Part shown: positions 26,807-39,089 of the stretch, one piece after another
Layout: each line of letters begins with the position of its first letter
Position numbering within the stretch: position 1 is the first letter of the stretch
Assembly (NCBI RefSeq): GCF_028858725.1
Contig: NC_084774.1
Span: 8,220,001 to 8,284,000, forward strand
From: Colius striatus
Lineage: Eukaryota > Chordata > Aves > Coliiformes > Coliidae
Direction: 5' to 3'
DNA length: 64,000 nt
Notes under the pieces: generated by a model
Database searches by the model: none
Seen by the model: only the letters and a program-made list of their open reading frames with translations
Told to the model about the DNA's origin: nothing
Translations under genes and position numbers: made by a program

Positions 26807-29800
26807 CTGAAGTTTCTAGTGAATGGAAGTACCCTTAGGAGAAGAGGGTCCCTGTGACAATGCCCTGAGAGCAGCTCACACCCAGGCTAGTTTAACATTA
26901 GCCAGCTCAGATAATACTATCAGGGCAGTACCAAGCCCTGCACATGCTAATCACCCACACACCCAACCTCCCAGGCCCATGTGACTTGAACTAACCTTAA
27001 TAACTCAGCAGTAAGGAAAATCTCTCATTCCTTTATTACATGTGAGGGAATCTTCATATCCATCCAAGCATCTAACAAGGGTCTGCCCTGAGACTGGCAT
27101 TTCTGGAGAGGTTCAGAAAGAGCAGCCTTATCTGAAAACAGAAGGAAAGCAGCTGCCATCAAGAGTTCTTTGCATCCCACCTTCCAGTAGGGTGTCAGAC
27201 AGTTGTCACTTCTTCTGGTGCTACTCACCTTTGTAGCAACACATTTTGTCTGTTCCTCCGCCCTCTGTGCACCCACTGGTCACAGGGAAGCAGCTCTGGG
27301 GTAACTGCTCCTCCTCTTTGCCCCTCTCTGCTTTTACATGGGGCTGCTGTGGAGCTTCATCACCATCTTGACAGACACTGCCACAAACCTCTCTTTCTGT
27401 TTCTCTCCTCACCCCCCAGAAAGCCCTTCTTTGAGAGAAAAGCCAAGACTAAATACCATTTTGTATTTAGGTTTTGAAAATGGACCCACCTCCCCATCCC
27501 CTCATTTTAACCTCATCTGCTCATCCCTGCATAAACATCAATCTGCAGATCTTGGAGTACAGTGAGATTTCTGTCCATGCTGTCCTGTGATTTAATACCT
27601 CTTGAATGTCCATTCATCCTTATGCATCCCCTGGGGACGAAAATTAGAGTCAGAGCACTGTGAGACTGACAGACAACCATTTCACAGAACTGTTTTCCAG
27701 AGGAAAAATGTCTGAAAAATGCCTCTCAGACTTAATAACAGGAATGACAAGAGTTCCCATTGCCCACAGCTCTGACAGGTCAGCCAAAGGTATTTTCATA
27801 CACATGGCATATTTTTATATATTTAGATATTATTGTATGTTTACAGACATACTGTTGCAGTCTCTTGTGATGTCTGATAAATGTTTATACATATAATCCT
27901 ATCAATGTGACAAATAGCTATTATTTGAAGGTCACAGTTCAAAAAGCCAGCTGTGTTGACAGAGAGAGCTGCTGCAGAGAGTGGCCTTTGCCTCTCTGAA
28001 GCTGGGATTGCCTTCTGGGAATTTTCTGCAATGGCTTCCTCTGCTTTAAAAGATCAGTAAGTTCCTTAAGCTGCCCTGCTAACAAAGCACAGGTGCCCTG
28101 GCACACGTCCCTCCTCCCCTGCCACTCCCCAGGGCTCCCACGTTAGGCCCAGCCCGTCACCTCCTTGCTCCCTTGCACTGGCACAGAAACGGAGAGGCAC
28201 ACTCTGCAAAGCACCAGCACAGCCTCCAGCCCACAGCACACTCCTCATCGAGCAAAATAGATCTTTCTCTTGCAAGAAGTAGACTCCAGCCTTATCCTTG
28301 GATATAGGACACACGCGTTCCCATGGACAGATGCACGACCAGACAGACAAGACGACCGAGTGCTCAAGCAGCCACATTAAATAGCGACAGGATACAACAG
28401 CAAGCAAGTTTTGGGCCTTTATTTGAAGGCTTTTAACAGGTACAGTAAGAATTGTCATTGCAAACCAGGAATTCTTTAAAAAATTGAACAATAAAAGTTA
28501 AAAAAACATCCACAAGTCCACCTGCAAGTCAGACAAGTTGGTACAGAAGGGAGAGCTGAGCTTCTGCTGCTGCCACTCTGCTCCTTGTTCAAACACCTGA
28601 CAGAACTAACATACTAAGAAAGGTTGGATGCTATCAGAACTGTTCTGGCAGGTGAGCATTTAATGAACAGCATATACTGTACCAGTGTAACAGAGTAGCT
28701 GTGTTATGTCTATGGGTTTGAGTTGGGCTGTTATTTTCTTCCCAAAAAAGGACATTAAAAATCAGGTGATGCAGAGATGCCTATAAGGTTGACTACAAGA
28801 GTTTGTCCCCATTCTGTTTATAACTCATCTTGGTAGCAAAGAAGGGATGCAGACAACTGGAAATCTCAGCAGCATTTGACTCACACAACTGCAGTTCCCA
28901 TTTAGTTCTGTAACACACGTCCAACAGGCCCACACACATCTGATGGCCTCACAAGGAGCACCAGCAGCATCTCTGACTCCTTGCTCTGAGCATCAAAGGG
29001 CACCTGCCTGCTTTGCTAACAGAGATCAAACCCACCTAAGGCAGCCCATCCAATGGCCTGGGTGCTTCACAGCTCCACACAGGCCACCTGCTAAAAAAAG
29101 AGACTTGAAGCAACCAGATCCCAGAGTACAAGTGGACTGCAAGGAGCAGACACCCAAGAAGTCCTCTGCACATTCAGCCACATGCTATTGCCATCTTTCA
29201 CTTTGAGTTGCTGGAATAATGGAACATTTAGAGTCAATAAAAAATATGCTTCCAACCTCAAAGCAAGTGAGTAATGGTAAAGAAGATTTTATGTGCATCA
29301 AAACCCCTGATCTACGTCTGCACTTCTGTGCTCCAACAGCAACAGGCAATGCCAGCAATGCCTGTTCTGTAGAGTAAGGCATCCCCAGGGCACCCTGGGG
29401 ACAGGGAGAGGGGTCTCCAGCATGATGGAGAAGCCCTGCAGGGAACACTTCCCATTTCAAGGTTAAATACATTACACATGCTCTCCTCTGAAGAGTTTAA
29501 GCTCATCTATGAAACACACTTCAAATGAAACGAATCGGCTGAGTGTACAGTCAATCTGCTCAGAGACTGGCAACAGATGCAACTGATGTCTGCCTTGTTC
29601 ATAACCAACCTTCCGTGGTTTAGCAGCTTTCAAACACTTTAAACATGAAGCCACGTGACAGCATTCCTGTCACATTCTCACCCCCTCAGTAAGAAGCCAA
29701 GACCATGATTGCACTTCACCCACTTGTGGGAGGGGGAGAAAGAAAACAGCACGAAAGAACTGGAGCAATGGCTTCCCCCAGCACGCTCCAAAGGAAGCTT

Positions 29801-29954
29801 CAACACGACTGCCACTCAAGTCAGCAAGGCCTGTAACTAGGACTGCAGAATGAAAGCTGATATTCCAGGTCCTGCAAGCTCCATCGTGAAAGCTACCAGC
29901 AACTTCAGCTTGGCCTAATCGCATCTGAAAGCACGAGAGACTCCAGCAGACAGG

Positions 29955-31578
29955 ACACTCTTGAAATACAGAACTTTATTTAGAAACTGCTTAATATAGA
30001 AAAACCCTGTCAAGAAAAATCCAAGTCAGATACGGTTTTCTCAGTAAAATGGAGCTGTAGGGCAACAAAAGTCTAAAAGGCCACAAGAGAAATAGCACCA
30101 CTGCAGTTTTCAACAATGGCTGGACACTTGCATTTTTGGCATTCACTGGATTTGGGTTTTTCTCTTGATTTTCACAAAGATTCATGCACTACACAACAGT
30201 TACTGTAAAATGCTCTCCTACACACGTTTCAGGACAAGCTACCACCAGAAACAAATGAATACAAGCACAACAGGACTGATCAATCTCAGTAGTGAAGGGG
30301 GATCAGAAGTCTTGCAGGATCTTGCCAAACACAACAGTAATGAGGGGCATGATAGCAAAAAGACAGTTAAGGAAAGTAGTTTAAATATTAATATTTAAGT
30401 TAGTCTCAGTACTGTATTTTCTGCAATAACATCAGCTCTGTTAGCCAGCATCTTTTAGTTCTTACCCCAGAAGGCTACTGGACTGATAAGTCTCACTATT
30501 AGATGTGCCCTGGTTTGAGAGGGGAGAAAAAGCAAGACAAGAAAAACATCCTCCTCGTGTTCAGCTCACTCTCATTCTAAGGTAGCTGCACAGTGCAAGT
30601 CCTGCTACAGCTCAGATCTCATCAGCACTCCTTGGGATGGGAAAGAGAAAAGAGCAACCAAAAAGCACACCAACGAAAATAGAGAAGAAACAGGACAAAC
30701 AGAAACAAGAGCCAGGGAGGGAAATGACTTCTGAAGAACATTCTCAGCAGTAAGAATGGATGCCCTTTGCTTTTTCTGTTGTTTTGGGTCTCGTTTCATT
30801 CCTCTCACAGAAAACACAGTACGTTTTGGCCAAGTCATTAACCACAATGCCACAGAAAAAGGCTTTAGCGCTCTTGAAGGTAATTTATGTGTCTCAGCTG
30901 TTCATACTCCCTCTAATCTTGTGACAGGCAACGGTAAGGCCCATTTCATCGAGAACTAATCACTTTGTAAGCAGCTTTACATAGGAATGGAGGTTTGTTT
31001 TCATAGCCCCTTTGAGCACTTGCTGACAAAGCGGGGTTGCCACGCAAGGCCTCTCAGACAGCAGTGAATGGAGTTAAACAAGCGTCTGCCCCAACACGAA
31101 GCACATAAAATCTCCTGTCACATTACTCCAATTTGGCATCTGGAAGCATATTTTAAATACTCTTAAGGCATTTTTATTATCATTTCTGTGCTGCAATTTC
31201 ACATTAACTCAATCTTTCTGTGAGTCAGAGTCTTTAATTTCTCCACCACACACCATCTCAGATACAAGAAGAGTCTTCCAACAGTGTTTTACCAGCAAAC
31301 CGCTCTGCAACAAGTTCCAAATAGTCAGCCTCTTGCTCCCTAAATAGACCACCTAGATGTGAATACTGCTCTGCTACAAAGTGAGGAAGAGCTCCAAACT
31401 CAAACCCACTGTAAAAAGTGAAACTTCTGCAAAGTGCACTTTAAGAAGAGGTACTTTTTTGCTTATGAAAAGAAACCAGTGAGTCCTCTAAGAATAAAGT
31501 GGAGTATTTTACAGTTAAGCACATATCTGGGGCAAAGAATTCTGATGTTGCTGCTCTGCTGGTACAGTATGTGGTCTG
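29955..31578 (-). other. MAPRE1: MAPRE1 3' untranslated region
   Basis: The AT-rich sequence downstream of the stop codon ends at a consensus AATAAA (minus strand, 29980 to 29975) followed by a GU-rich stretch. The length of about 1.6 kb agrees with mammalian EB1 mRNAs. A second, proximal AATAAA lies near 31174 and could give a short 3'UTR form. Confidence 0.7.
29975..29980 (-). terminator. MAPRE1: MAPRE1 poly(A) signal AATAAA
   Basis: A perfect hexamer on the minus strand. GT-rich sequence (GTGTCCTGTCTGC) lies about 15-30 bases downstream, as expected for cleavage near 29955. Confidence 0.65.
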
Positions 31579-31635
31579 TTAATACTCTTCTTGTTCCTCC
31601 TGCGGTGCTCCTTCGTCAGGTATCACAAAGCCTTC
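31579..31635 (-). CDS. MAPRE1: MAPRE1 exon 7 (C-terminal tail, stop)
   Basis: Residues 246-263, reading [18 protein letters not shown] and then TAA. The acceptor is CCCCTTCAG. It carries the acidic tail with the EEY motif recognised by CAP-Gly proteins. Confidence 0.97.
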   Translation of the reverse strand, partial: EGFVIPDEGAPQEEQEEY

Positions 31636-34600
31636 CTGAAGGGGAATAAAACAACTGATGTCAAACCAGTTCCTGGTTATACTCTTACACACCATGCTTT
31701 CCCCCACACACACCTTTTATTTAGGACAGATACCCTTAAGTCACTGTTTACAGAGTCAAGATGTATTACCATAGGTTATCTTCCTCATCTTTGGTCTATT
31801 TGTTACTCACTCTTCACGAGAGGCTAACCCTGTCTGCTGTTTGACTATAACTGTTAATCTGTTCCTTTATTACAGGAAGCTAGGCCATAAACCTGAAGAG
31901 GAAAAAAACCTAACAAAACAAAGTAGAAGCAGAGGGAGCCCTGGAAAGCAAAGCAGCTTCCAGTTACAAGGGGAGGGAGAAACTATGCAATAACCACTTA
32001 TACCAGATTACTTACATCTGTGGCATAAAGAATTTCCACAATCCTCTGCAACACGGGGTCATTCTCCCCTTCATTCTCCTGGCAGATCAACTCAATGTTC
32101 CTCAACTTGCCAAAGTAGAAGTCTCTCTCCTTCTCCAGATCTTCAACAGCAATTTTCAATACATTGATCTGCCAAAGGGCATCGATAATAATTCATCCAG
32201 TCAAGACAGAGCTCAGTAGTAGCTGCTCAGTCACAAGGCAGGGTCCCCAGGGTTCTCAGAAAGGTGTTAATATGCAAAGCAGCTCAAAAATAACAAGGAT
32301 GGGGGGAAGGGGGACTGTGAGAGGAGGGAAATAATACTATGCTTTATATTACTTAATAAATAACATTTAATGTAATATTATTTACAATACTTGTACCTAT
32401 ATTACAAATTCTCACAGAGTTATGTTGCTGCCACAACAAACACACAGCTCCAATGCAATGCCCCTTGGGAATCCCACAGGCTTCTGACAAGAAATAGGTA
32501 AAGCACTACCTGCAGTTGTCTTTCCTAACATGTTCAAGACAACTCTCAGCCTGATGGCAGATATAGTTGTGTCACATTCAGTATTTCAGGGAAGGAGCAG
32601 CTGCTCATAGCTTGGTTGGAATGCTGTGATAGCTGCAACACAGCTGTGAAATCCTTAAAAACAATGCTATGTGTGATATGGCACCCACTGGGTTCAAATG
32701 TCTGGGCACTCCTGTACTGCAGACAGGGTATCTCTCCTATCAGAAGAGCAAGGCCATTATATAATGAAGGCTTCCAATTAATTTATTTTACATGAGCTTA
32801 CTGGATTCAGATCATTGTCTTCCACCTGCCTGACCCTGTCACTTCATACCACTAAAAGATAGATCTGCAAGCACAGGTCAGCACACAGGCTGCTCTGGTC
32901 ACCACACCTGCTCGATCAGTCCTGCTGACTCATCATCTCCTGTAGCCTTTTTGACCATCCCAGCACCAGCTTTTGGAGTTGCTGCAGTCCTCTGTGTGAC
33001 AATGGGCCTCTGTGGGGCTGCAAGATCAATTCAGCATTAGTTCCCCTCGAAACACCTTTCTTGCTCCTATAGAGGTACTAACCCCCCCTCCAAACAAGCT
33101 TAGGAACCAACACAGGAGTTTGAAGGTATGTTCCCTCCTTCTTGACTCCATGCGTTGGCACCAGTCCTTGCCATTGTTCCTTTTAGAGTAGGCTGCTCTT
33201 TCTGTAGCTCCCAGGTAACTGGGTACCACAAGACAACTCAGTGTTTGAAGCCTACCACCTCTGAACCAAGATGCAAGGTACCATCGTTCCACATACCCAT
33301 TTGAAAGAGCAACCCAGTCGTACCTTCCCCAGAGGGTTTGTGATCTAGGTAATCTTTTAACTACGTTCCCTACCTGCACTGCCAGCACTGAGAGATTTCT
33401 TGGGTTTGTTCAGAACTGGAGCAACAAGGTTTGGTGCTACTGTCTCTTGGCCTTGTCGAGCAGAAACAGGATCATACTCCTTCCCATCATAGTTTGCATC
33501 AAAAAATTTTTTGAACCACTGAACAAATTCAAAGTTGTCCTGAAATTTTCCTTTCACTAGTTTGTCCACAGGAATTATCTGGAGTGAGGGGGGAAAAAAA
33601 AAAAGTCAAACTCATATTAAGGGCAAAGAATGTCCCTCTCATATAGAAAGGTTTGAATTAGTGCACTCAGAAGATATGCAAATGAAGATATCCTTCATCC
33701 AGACTAGAGAAAATCCTCCTTGAACATAACTGTATGTCAAATAGCAGGATTTTTGCTAATAACTGGAATTAAAACCAAATTCTGCTTTCACTATGAGGGG
33801 CCAAATAATCTCAATCCATTGTGCAGCAAGGTTTCTGACACACCAAGTGTCACCATCAGATGCCTCTGTAACAGTGAGGCTGGCTCACAGTGCCAGCCTC
33901 CAGGAACCTGGGCTGCTGACCCATTTCATCAACTTCTAACACACACAACCGCTACAAGATCTAAACATCACCTTTTTAGTAAATCACAGTTAATAAGGAG
34001 CAAAGAGATGCAGCAAACTGTGAAGCTGGCCAGGAGCAGAGCCCATGATCTGGCAGGGGCCAGGGGCTATGACCAGCCTGTGCCCATTCAGCATGTGAAA
34101 GCATGGCTGGCTGGCCAGCTGGGGACATGCTGCACAAGCTCCCTCCTCCAAGCAGAAGTCCAACTGAACATGTGGGAAGCTGCAAGGCAGCACAGAATGA
34201 TACATCTTCTTAAAAGACAGGGAGGAGCTTTAGCACAGAAAATGTGGGCATCACACCAAACACGCTGTTGGTAACTATTACCCAGGTACACTGCCCTGCC
34301 AGGAGTGTAACTAGCGTTTGATCTGAACCAGTTTCTCCACAAACCTCATCTTCACCAGCTTAAAAATGCAGATTTCAATACCTGGAGGTATTTAAAAAGC
34401 CATGCAGATGTGATGCTGAGAGACACAGTTTAGTCCTGGCCATGGCAGTGCTGGGGTAACAGCTGGACTCGATCTGAAAGGTCTTTTCCAACCTAAGTGA
34501 CTCTGACTCTAGATGCTTGTAAAAAGCAATTTGAAATCCTTAGGACATATCAGTAGGTTATGAGAACATATCTGGTACAAAGATGGTCAATCAGGAAGCT

Positions 34601-37469
34601 CAGATAAACCTTCGCTCACAGAAGTTTCAGTATGAGCCTGTGCTACCTAAGTGGCACAGAATCAAATGGAAATATCCATCTCATCATTGATAACTGGAAA
34701 CCTAACCTCAGCTGGAGCAAAGCAGGCAGTGAGGACAACAAAAATCAAGAGCAAACTCTGTTCCCAGATTGATTCAGCTCTCAATTTGAAAGTGCCTTCC
34801 ACCTACTTTGATCTTAAGAGCACACAGAATCGGTCACAACCCAGCTTACTTTGTCAACGCCCATTCGTTTAAAACCTGCTTGTAGAACCTTGAAGTTTTG
34901 AATGTACTCATGTTCCAATTTTGCTTGAAACTTCACTTTCTTGAGTGCTACAGAACCTGGGAAGAGCATGTCCATAAACTGACAGTATGCAGCACCTGCC
35001 AAAAGAAAAAGAACACAAACCCCAGGATAAATCCAGTCAGTCAGACCAAAACTGGCCTGATTCTCCTCAGCTACAGAATCCTTTAAAGGCAACAAATGCA
35101 AGAACATACAGTCTCCTGTGTTGGTACAGCACAGCTGGAATTAAGCCTAAGGGAGCAGAACACAACTGCCCCCTCACAACTCCCAAACCAAAAAAACATC
35201 CAATGAGGAGTCTGATTTTCCTTTCTTCGTGGAACCAGCAGAGATGTGAGATGTTACCTGTGTCTCAGGCAGCAATCTCTTCACACCAACACTAACAGAG
35301 CTAAACTAGATAAACAGTTAAATCATTACTAAAACAGTTAACATTTACACTTACTTACTACAAACAGAACACAACTCAAGGTGCCCTGAAAGGCCAGAGG
35401 CCAAATTCAGCTGGACCATATTTAAATCAAGCTTTAGTCAAAGAACTGAACTAAGGTACTATTTCTCTCAATCTTAAACCTTCCATTTCAGTGCAGCTCT
35501 TGCTGTAGAAGAGAAAAAGAGGGATTCAGTTCAGCCACTAATGGTAGAGAATCACCTCCAGAAAAATAGCTTTTGTAGAATATACAAACCCAACCAAAAA
35601 AGCACTCGAACATCCTCACTCTGCAGTGCTCACATGCAGCTGTGTGCCACCAAAAACGGAAGCACAACATTACCTAAAGGCCAACAAGCAACACACCATG
35701 GTGTTGCCCTGTTCAACTCAATCACAGGCAACACAAAGTCCTACATTGCTCACTTTGTCTCTGGATATTCTGCAGGTCCTCAGGGCTCCCACTTTCCCCT
35801 GATACTAGAAGGCTGCTGCTCATCCACTGATACAAATAGAACAAAAACCAAACAAACTTTGCTGTTTGACCCCCCCCCATCTCTCAGTTCACATGCTGAA
35901 GAACTCCAATGCCCAACTCAGACACTTGCCAGCAATCAAGGTCTTGCCAACTACTGGTAGTGAAAAGCATGTTCAAACAAAAACAGAGATCAGGGCATAG
36001 GCCAGAGGTCACCTTCTGTGCATTAATGCAACCTCAAACTGCTGCTGTCACCACTGCTCTCGCCAAAGGTAGCAACACCAGCTTGGGAACTCCTGCTCTC
36101 ACATGACTGTGACAGACAACAAAGCCATTTCCACACCTGCAGAGGCATGAAGCATTTCTGCAGACACAGGGAAAGGGACGTTACTCAGTACATGCCACAT
36201 CAAGAGCTCTCAGCCTTTTCCGAAAAACAGGCAAGCTGGAACTCTGCAGAGCCAACACTAATTAGCCTCACCTCTAAGCACAACTTCTCAGCTGTACACA
36301 GGAGGGTTTTAACCTGCCTACCTGAAATGCTTATCATTCCCCTTACTCCTGTGGTTGCAGACCTTCAGTTCCTTCACCCTTACAGTTTTTCTCCATTACC
36401 TCACTAGATAAAAGCCTCTAGAAACACCTGACAGATGTCTACTCTATGTCCCCTGCTTCTCTGTAATACCTGTGAGTGTTTCTTCCATGGGCTCAGCCAC
36501 AGGCTGTTCTGACTGTCCCAAATGTATTTTAATGTCATGCCTCCTTTGTTCCACCTCCAGCTTCCACATCTCATGCTGTGAGCAACATCTTCTCTCAAGC
36601 TCATTGTAGGAGCTGCGCTTCCACTTTTCAACAAGTCCCTTCCACCTGCCTGTTGCAGTTATCCAAATCACCATCTTCCACCTAGGTTGCATTTTTAGCC
36701 TTGTTAGACTACTACCTGTTGTTCGTTTCTACAAGCCTCCTTCCACAACACTCTCTCCTTGCTCTGATGACACTTGACTCCATTTTGGTTCCACAATCAC
36801 TTCCCCTTTTCTGCCTACAATGCTCCCTCAGATTCAGCTGTGCTGAAGTCACTTGAGCCAAGACAGGCTGGGGTGACAAAGACTGACACATTCCTTTATC
36901 ACAAAGAGCTGTAAACTGTTGGAGGAGAACCCAGGAGTCAGCAGTCTGCCTTCCTCACCCTGTTCCCAGATCTCCTGGCAGTTCTCTTCAATAAGAAATC
37001 ACATTTATTGACGCTACTTAGTACTTTTGTGAGACTTGCTCTATCCAACAAGACTAAATGCTTAATTCCTCACTGAAAATGCCTCTTCTAAGAGTCTTTT
37101 TCTCACGTTGACTCCCATTCCTTCTTATTCCAGCTCTGCTGCTGGGAGTCGGAACAGAATCTGCCTTTTCATCACACTTATGTTATTAACAACTGCTTCA
37201 ATAAAACCCCAACTGTAACCCGATCATGACACTGACCATGAATCTGTTGGTGGCAGGACCTAAGCCAGCAGCACAGCTCAGCACAGACAGCTCACGGGGG
37301 GCAGCTGTACCTCACCCCCCGGAGCCCTGCCCCACTGTGCCCCCTCACCTGAGCACAGCTGCTCAATCTTGGTCAGCGCCAGCTGCAGAGACTCATTGAT
37401 CCAGGCAAGCATGTCATGTCGACTCAAGTTATCGCTGGTCACTGAAGTAGAATACACATTAACTGCCAT
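31579..37469 (-). CDS. MAPRE1: Microtubule-associated protein RP/EB family member 1 (EB1)
   Basis: EB1 binds growing microtubule plus ends and recruits +TIP proteins in the cytosol. The coding exons are 37349-37469, 34850-34995, 33374-33578, 32908-33017, 32016-32168 and 31579-31635. They join in frame to 263 residues (human 268). The N-terminal calponin-homology domain occupies about residues 14-116 and includes [14 protein letters not shown] Ser/Pro/Ala-rich basic linker follows, at about 117-190. The coiled-coil/EB-homology domain starts near 190, with [19 protein letters not shown]. The protein ends in EEQEEY, the EEY motif that CAP-Gly domains bind. The start is the universal [14 protein letters not shown]. 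The linker is slightly shorter than in human; no breaks are seen. Identification is essentially certain. Confidence 0.98.
32016..32168 (-). CDS. MAPRE1: MAPRE1 exon 6 (coiled coil and EB homology)
   Basis: Residues 195-245. It holds the dimerising coiled coil and the four-helix EBH pocket ([33 protein letters not shown]), which binds SxIP partners. The donor is GAT|GTAAGT. Confidence 0.97.
32908..33017 (-). CDS. MAPRE1: MAPRE1 exon 5 (basic linker)
   Basis: It continues the flexible Pro/Thr/Lys-rich linker ([19 protein letters not shown]) up to residue 194. The borders are TTGCAG and CAG|GTGTGG, and phase is kept with both neighbours. Confidence 0.95.
33374..33578 (-). CDS. MAPRE1: MAPRE1 exon 4 (end of CH domain)
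   Basis: Residues 90-157. It contains [20 protein letters not shown] and [14 protein letters not shown], the conserved final helices of the EB1 CH domain, followed by the start of the linker. Confidence 0.97.
34380..34514 (+). mobile_element. CR1 LINE 3'-end fragment
   Basis: The segment follows the typical CR1 tail: a TGGAGGTATTTAAAAAG start, GGCCATGGCAGTGCTGGG, GGACTCGATCTGAAAGG and CTTTTCCAACCTAAGTGACT. It is about 135 bp, strongly 5'-truncated and diverged, and sits in MAPRE1 intron 3 opposite to the gene. CR1 is the main LINE of birds and other sauropsids, which supports an avian source. Confidence 0.85.
34850..34995 (-). CDS. MAPRE1: MAPRE1 exon 3 (CH domain core)
   Basis: Residues 41-89, [13 protein letters not shown] through FKRMGVDK. 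This is the microtubule-binding core of the CH domain, nearly invariant across vertebrates. Confidence 0.97.
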
Positions 37470-37472
37470 TTT
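37349..37472 (-). CDS. MAPRE1: MAPRE1 exon 2 (start codon)
   Basis: The acceptor TTTCTTTCAG is followed by AAA and then ATG at 37469. It encodes residues 1-40 and ends TGC TCA G before GTGAGG. The start context AAAATGG is adequate and the N-terminus is the family-invariant one. Confidence 0.97.
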
Positions 37473-37529
37473 CTGAAAGAAAGAGAAAGAACCAAAGACC
37501 TAAGGACGGCAAACGCTGGTGTCACACAC

Positions 37530-38480
37530 GTTCCCGCGGCTGGTGCTGGGACGCGCCTGGGACACTGCGGAGGTGACGCGACCGCCGAGGAAACGGCGCT
37601 GCACAGATGCAGCCGGAGCTGCCAACCGCTGGACAGACCTTGTTTCGCTCCAACGGTAACGAACACCGAGGCGCTCACGTGGAGACTGACGAAAGGAACC
37701 CCGGCCGCGCCGAGTTATTCATCCCTCCCCTCCGCGCCGGCCGAGCGCGGCGGCGGCACTTCCTGCTCCCTCCCGGTAGCTCTCCAGGAAGAAACCGCGA
37801 GCGGCCGGTCCCGCCCAGCCCCGCCGGCACAAAGCGGAGCCGCCACACTCGCTGCGCGCCCGCAGAGCCCCGGGGCAGCTGCCGCCGGGCGGGGCCGGGC
37901 CGGGCCGGGCTGGGCCGGCCCCGCCGCACGCCCCCGCCGCGGGCGTGGCACGGCCCGCAGCCCCCCGCCGCCGCCGCCGCGTTCCCCGCCCGCACCGCGG
38001 GCCCCGCCGAGGCCCCGCCGCCCCCCGCCGCGCTCGGGGCAGGCGCGGCCCGGCCCGGCCCAGCCCTACAGGCCTCACGACGGTCCCCTCACAGCGCGCC
38101 GGGCGCTCAGCCCGCAAGCCCAGGCCGGCCCGGCCGCTCCCGAGCCCGCGGCCGCCTCCCCGCCCGGCCGCCGGCCCCGCGCCGCCGCCGCGCCGCCGCC
38201 CGGCCCGTTACCTGCCCCGCTCTCGCCCCGTCTCCGCCGCGTTCAAACCGGCCCCGCCCGCCTGCCCGGCACCGCGTCACGTCACTCGCGCGCTACGCGC
38301 TGACGTCACGGCGGCCGCGCGCGGGGAGGAGCCAGGGGGCGGGGAAACGCGACGCGTTGCCACGGAGCGGCCGCGCGCTCGCCTGCGATTGGCTGATCCG
38401 CTGGCCCCGCCCCCCCGCGTGCCAGGCCGCGTGCCGCGCGCGTGCCGAGGAGCCGGCGGGGCGCATCAGGCCCGGCCCGG
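37530..38480. promoter_or_regulatory. MAPRE1: MAPRE1 CpG-island promoter and exon 1
   Basis: The island is very GC- and CpG-rich. Minus-strand exon 1 ends at 38212 (GGGGCAG|GTAACG). A palindromic CRE (TGACGTCA) lies at 38301-38308 and a minus-strand CCAAT box at 38398-38402. Their spacing suggests initiation near 38230-38330. This is a TATA-less housekeeping-type promoter. Long open frames through it on the plus strand are composition artefacts. Confidence 0.8.
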
Positions 38481-38489
38481 CCCGGCCCA

Positions 38490-38777
38490 ACCCCATCCAC
38501 CCCCAGCCCCATCCACCTCCATCCTCATCCCCTCCCCATCCATCCCCATCCATCCATCCCCATCCCCTCCCCATCCATCCCCATCCCCACCCCCAGCTCC
38601 ATCCACCTCCATCCTCATCCCCTCCCCATCCATCCACCCCCATCCCCATCCCGCCCCATCCACCTCCATCCTCATCCACCTCCATCCTCATCCACCTCCA
38701 TCCTGATCCAACCCCATCCCCTTCCATCCATCCCCTCCATCCCCATCCATCTCCATCCCCGTCCCATCTCCATGCCA
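38490..38777. repeat. CCATCC-type degenerate tandem repeat
   Basis: A pyrimidine-rich array of CCCATCCAC and CTCCATCCTCATCC variants on the plus strand. It separates the MAPRE1 CpG island from the DNMT3B end. The minus strand, which read-through DNMT3B RNA would copy, is a run of GGATGG blocks. Confidence 0.85.
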
Positions 38778-38936
38778 CACAGCTGGGCCTCCAGGCAGCA
38801 CAGCAATGGGCACCTCAGCTATCTCTCTGTAAACCCCTTCATTTTCCCACCAGGGGTTTACCACAGGACTGTCTGATCACACAGAAATACTGATTTTTAC
38901 CAAGACATCAGCAAACAGCACCCTGCCGAGGTGGAT

Positions 38937-38985
38937 CCCCTTCCCTTCCCTTCCCTTCCCTTCCCTTCCCTTCCCTTCCCTTCCC
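38937..38985. repeat. (TTCCC)n microsatellite, nine units
   Basis: Nine perfect TTCCC units follow CCCC. It is a polypurine/polypyrimidine mirror repeat able to form triplex DNA, and GGGAA-repeat RNA when transcribed in the DNMT3B direction. Confidence 0.95.
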
Positions 38986-39083
38986 ACACAGGGGCCAGCA
39001 GAGCTGCTTGGAGAAGGGCAGTGCTGAGCTGTCTCTCTCTGGACACACAGTGTCTGAAACGTTCAACAAAACCATTTGTTTCT

Positions 39084-39089
39084 TTTATT
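39084..39089 (-). terminator. DNMT3B: Candidate DNMT3B poly(A) signal
   Basis: This AATAAA on the minus strand is the first consensus hexamer I see downstream of the DNMT3B stop codon, about 3.2 kb away. GU-rich sequence (GGTTTTGTTG, TGTGTGTCC) follows. A variant signal closer to the stop cannot be excluded. Confidence 0.4.

Larger units (their letters stand above)
12749..29950. other. Region downstream of MAPRE1 with scattered minus-strand exon candidates
   Basis: No gene is certain here. In human the gene directly downstream of MAPRE1 on the same strand is EFCAB8, an EF-hand protein of the WDR49/WDR64 type (established synteny, from memory). Several short minus-strand segments with good splice sites fit such a gene and are listed separately. 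The rest shows no repeat family, RNA gene or long conserved frame. An AT-rich stretch at about 19930-20190 may be conserved non-coding sequence. Confidence 0.35.
29955..38300 (-). other. MAPRE1: MAPRE1 gene (transcript extent)
   Basis: This is the full inferred transcript unit. It has a non-coding first exon ending at 38212 with donor CAG|GTAAC in a CpG island, six coding exons between 37472 and 31579, and a 3'UTR of about 1.6 kb to the poly(A) signal at 29975-29980. The transcription start is not fixed by sequence and is placed near 38300 from the CRE and CCAAT positions. The gene is transcribed in the same direction as DNMT3B and starts less than 1 kb beyond its inferred end. Confidence 0.9.

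Noticed and set aside
37607-38893. Long plus-strand open frame (428 residues) over the MAPRE1 CpG island
   Set aside because: The Pro/Arg/Ala-rich translation followed by His/Pro/Ser repeats comes from the CpG island and the CCATCC array. It lies antisense to a promoter and has no domain.
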